DNA from: DASRHY01 sp046765875
GTDB lineage: Bacteria > Actinomycetota > Actinomycetes > Propionibacteriales > Kribbellaceae
Direction: 5' to 3'
DNA: 6,846 bases
Assembly (NCBI GenBank): GCA_046765875.1
Contig: JBKPSJ010000019.1
Span: 1-6,846, forward strand
Part shown: positions 5,308 to 6,846 of the stretch, one piece after another
Layout: each line of letters starts with the position of its first letter
Numbering within the stretch: position 1 is the stretch's first letter
Translations under genes and position numbers: made by a program
Notes under the pieces: generated by a model
Told to the model about the DNA's origin: nothing
The model's database searches: none
Seen by the model: only the letters and a program-made list of their open reading frames with translations

Positions 5308-6126
5308 ATGAGCAGCTGGAACGCCATGACGTACGAGGGCAAGGACACCGTGCTGCGGGTGGTCCGCAAGGAGGCCGAGCAGTTCTTCGCCCTGGCCGAC
5401 AGCGACGAAGCGTGGCAGGCGCCGACCGGCGCGGGTCACTGGCAGGTGCGCGACATCGTCGGCCATCTCGTCGACACCACGGAGGCGTACTTCCCCGCCT
5501 TCGACGCCGCACGCAACAGCACCGAGGTCGAGCCGGCGTACGGGTTGCCGGGGATGGCCGCCCGGGTCGATCTCCAGGCGCAGGCGCTGCGGACGGTGCC
5601 GCGACCGGAGCTGATGGAGCGGCTGCGTACCGACTTCGACAAGATGATGGAGACCTTCGACGCGCTGACTCCGGAGGACTGGGTCGGGTTGAACGTCCCG
5701 CACTTCTACATGGGTCCGCTGCCGTCGTTCTTCTACCCGGCGTTCCAGTTGATGGACTACGGCGTGCACTCGTGGGACATCCGCCAGGGCACCGGCCGGG
5801 CGCACGGGCTGACCGGCGAGGCCGCCGACATACTGACGCCGTTCATGTTCGTGCTCTGGAAGTACACGACCGTCGCGGACGCCGGCAACCAGCCCTGTGA
5901 CATCGGGATCCGGATCACCAGCGGCCCGAACGCCGGGGACACCATGGTCAAGGTCGGCCCGGGCGGGATGGACTACGAGCCGGGCGACCTGTCCGGCGCC
6001 GACGCGGTGATCGAGTTCGACCCGGGTAGCTTCGTGCTGACGGCGTTCGGGCGCAGCAACTCCGGCACCATCCGCGGCGACCGGACGATGGCCGACCGGT
6101 ACCTGAACCTATTCTTCCGGATCTAG
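5308..6126 (+). CDS. Mycothiol-dependent maleylpyruvate isomerase-like (DinB fold) protein
   Basis: The 272-residue protein begins MSSWNAMTYEGKD. An N-terminal DinB-like four-helix domain (about 10-190) shows the family's WQVRDIVGHLVD block (H53) and LMDYGVHSWDIRQGTG (D150, H154). In the Corynebacterium glutamicum enzyme the zinc ligands are His, Glu and His, with three residues between the last two. Here the spacing is kept (D150-xxx-H154) but Asp stands for Glu. A C-terminal domain (about 196-270, with DAVIEFDPGSFVLTAFGR and GDRTMADRYLNLFF) resembles the SCP2-like C-terminal domain of the same family. Many actinobacterial paralogues are uncharacterised, so maleylpyruvate isomerisation itself is not claimed; mycothiol use is inferred from the family. 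The VOC gene follows after 8 bases, so the two are probably co-transcribed. Confidence 0.82.
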   Translation: MSSWNAMTYEGKDTVLRVVRKEAEQFFALADSDEAWQAPTGAGHWQVRDIVGHLVDTTEAYFPAFDAARNSTEVEPAYGLPGMAARVDLQAQALRTVPRPELMERLRTDFDKMMETFDALTPEDWVGLNVPHFYMGPLPSFFYPAFQLMDYGVHSWDIRQGTGRAHGLTGEAADILTPFMFVLWKYTTVADAGNQPCDIGIRITSGPNAGDTMVKVGPGGMDYEPGDLSGADAVIEFDPGSFVLTAFGRSNSGTIRGDRTMADRYLNLFFRI

Positions 6127-6134
6127 GGGCGCGT

Positions 6135-6626
6135 ATGACCGACATCGACCTCGCCGCGATCGACGCCGAACGCGACCGCATCCGCGAGCAGTACGTGAAG
6201 GCGGAACGGCCGGTCTCCTCGGCACGCGGGCTGCACCACTTCGCGGTGGTGTGCTCCGACGTCGAGCGGACGATCAAGTTCTACTCCGAACTGCTCGAAT
6301 TCCCGCTGACCGAGATCTTCGAGAACCGCGACTACAAGGGCTCGAACCACTTCTTCTTCGACATCGGGAACGGCAACCTGCTGGCGTTCTTCGACTTCCC
6401 GGGTCTGGATGTCGGCCCGTACGCCGAGGTGCTCGGCGGGTTGCACCACATCGCGATCTCGGTCGAACGGCCGCAATGGGAACGGCTGCGGGCCAAGCTC
6501 GACGACGCCGGTGTCGAGTACATGGAGGAGAGCGGAGCGTCGATCTATTTCCGCGACCCGGACGGGACCCGGCTGGAGCTCCTGTCCGACCCGCTCGGTG
6601 AGATGTACGGCAGCAAGGTCCTTTAG
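6135..6626 (+). CDS. VOC family protein (glyoxalase / extradiol dioxygenase fold)
   Basis: The 163-residue protein has an N-terminal 30-residue charged helix (AAIDAERDRIREQYVKAER) not part of the core fold. Two beta-alpha-beta-beta-beta modules follow: the first starts at GLHHFAVVCSDVERTIKFY (32-50), the second at GLHHIAISVERPQWERL (102-118) and ends in FRDPDGTRLELLSDP. H35, H105 and E148 fit the His/His/Glu metal triad of the superfamily. The position where glyoxalase I carries a further Glu or Gln (LLAFFDF, 82-88) has none, which leans toward an extradiol-dioxygenase-like or other VOC enzyme; the reaction is unknown. AGGGG, overlapping the upstream TAG, lies 5 bases before the ATG. Its TAG stop interlocks with the convergent gene's TAA. 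Confidence 0.87.
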   Translation: MTDIDLAAIDAERDRIREQYVKAERPVSSARGLHHFAVVCSDVERTIKFYSELLEFPLTEIFENRDYKGSNHFFFDIGNGNLLAFFDFPGLDVGPYAEVLGGLHHIAISVERPQWERLRAKLDDAGVEYMEESGASIYFRDPDGTRLELLSDPLGEMYGSKVL

Positions 6627-6846
6627 TCGTCGTTGCGGTCGAGCCAGCCGGGCCAGACACGCCGGGCCGTCTCGGCGCGGAGTCGCCCGCCCAGGTGCAT
6701 GGCGCGGGCGACTCCGCGATAACCGGGCAGCACACCGGACGCGATCAGGATGTGCCCCGCGAGGACCGGTGTGATCAGGTACGTCGCCCACCGGTGCACC
6801 CGCTGTAGCCAGACGAACCCGGGACCGCCGACGACCAGCGTGAGGC
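6623..6846 (-). CDS. C-terminal part of a cytochrome b561 / formate dehydrogenase gamma-like membrane protein
   Basis: The frame enters from the right edge and encodes the last 73 residues before a TAA at 6625-6623. It shows RVHRWATYLITPVLAGHILIA: a membrane helix with two histidines 15 apart, as expected for heme b ligands. This is followed by SGVLPGYRGVARAMHLGG and a cytosolic tail ending VWPGWLDRNDD. The LPGYRGVxRxMHLGG block is familiar from actinobacterial cytochrome b/b6-domain proteins related to formate dehydrogenase gamma and Ni,Fe-hydrogenase cytochrome b subunits. Such proteins carry electrons between the quinone pool and a partner enzyme, and that partner would lie outside the window. 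The gene is convergent with the VOC gene and overlaps it by 4 bases. Confidence 0.75.
   Translation of the reverse strand, partial: LTLVVGGPGFVWLQRVHRWATYLITPVLAGHILIASGVLPGYRGVARAMHLGGRLRAETARRVWPGWLDRNDD

Overview
The window is G+C-rich throughout, with codons ending mostly in G or C and GTG used as a start at least twice. It carries genes typical of actinobacteria: a CsoR copper repressor, an F420-dependent Ddn-like oxidoreductase, and a mycothiol-dependent maleylpyruvate isomerase-like protein. This points to a mycothiol- and F420-using actinobacterium. The marked excess of GTAC tetramers would suit some Propionibacteriales such as Kribbella, but that is a guess. No RNA genes, CRISPR arrays, insertion sequences or other mobile elements were seen, and no gap between genes exceeds about 130 bases.

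Layout. Bases 1-101 hold the 3' end of an unrecognised plus-strand gene. It ends 3 bases from the convergent copper operon, which occupies 105-3743 on the minus strand in the transcription order csoR, copZ, a 294-aa His-rich secreted or membrane-anchored protein, copA. The last three genes are joined by 4-base overlaps (GTGA, then ATGA), so they are probably translationally coupled. The 116-base gap upstream of csoR (3744-3859) contains two CsoR-type C/G-rich palindromes, a candidate csoR promoter and a candidate leaderless promoter for the divergent gene.

From 3860 to 6626 four plus-strand genes follow: an amidohydrolase-2 family metal hydrolase, a Ddn/DUF385 F420-dependent oxidoreductase-like protein, a DinB/maleylpyruvate isomerase-like protein and a VOC (glyoxalase/extradiol fold) protein. 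The first two and the last two are tightly spaced, and a 126-base gap with a small hairpin separates the pairs. A convergent cytochrome b561-like membrane protein begins outside the window; its stop codon interlocks with that of the VOC gene at 6623-6626.

How it works together. The minus-strand genes form a complete cytosolic copper response: CsoR senses Cu(I), CopZ carries it, and CopA exports it. The 294-aa protein, with two repeated domains each bearing an H...HxH pattern, probably handles copper on the outer face of the membrane; it is the least described component. The plus-strand genes look like a small oxidoreduction or detoxification set with unknown substrates. Whether the amidohydrolase shares copper control through the common intergenic region is open. 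Most of the window consists of recognisable families. The unusual points are the duplicated His protein, the operator and promoter arrangement, and the gene junctions.
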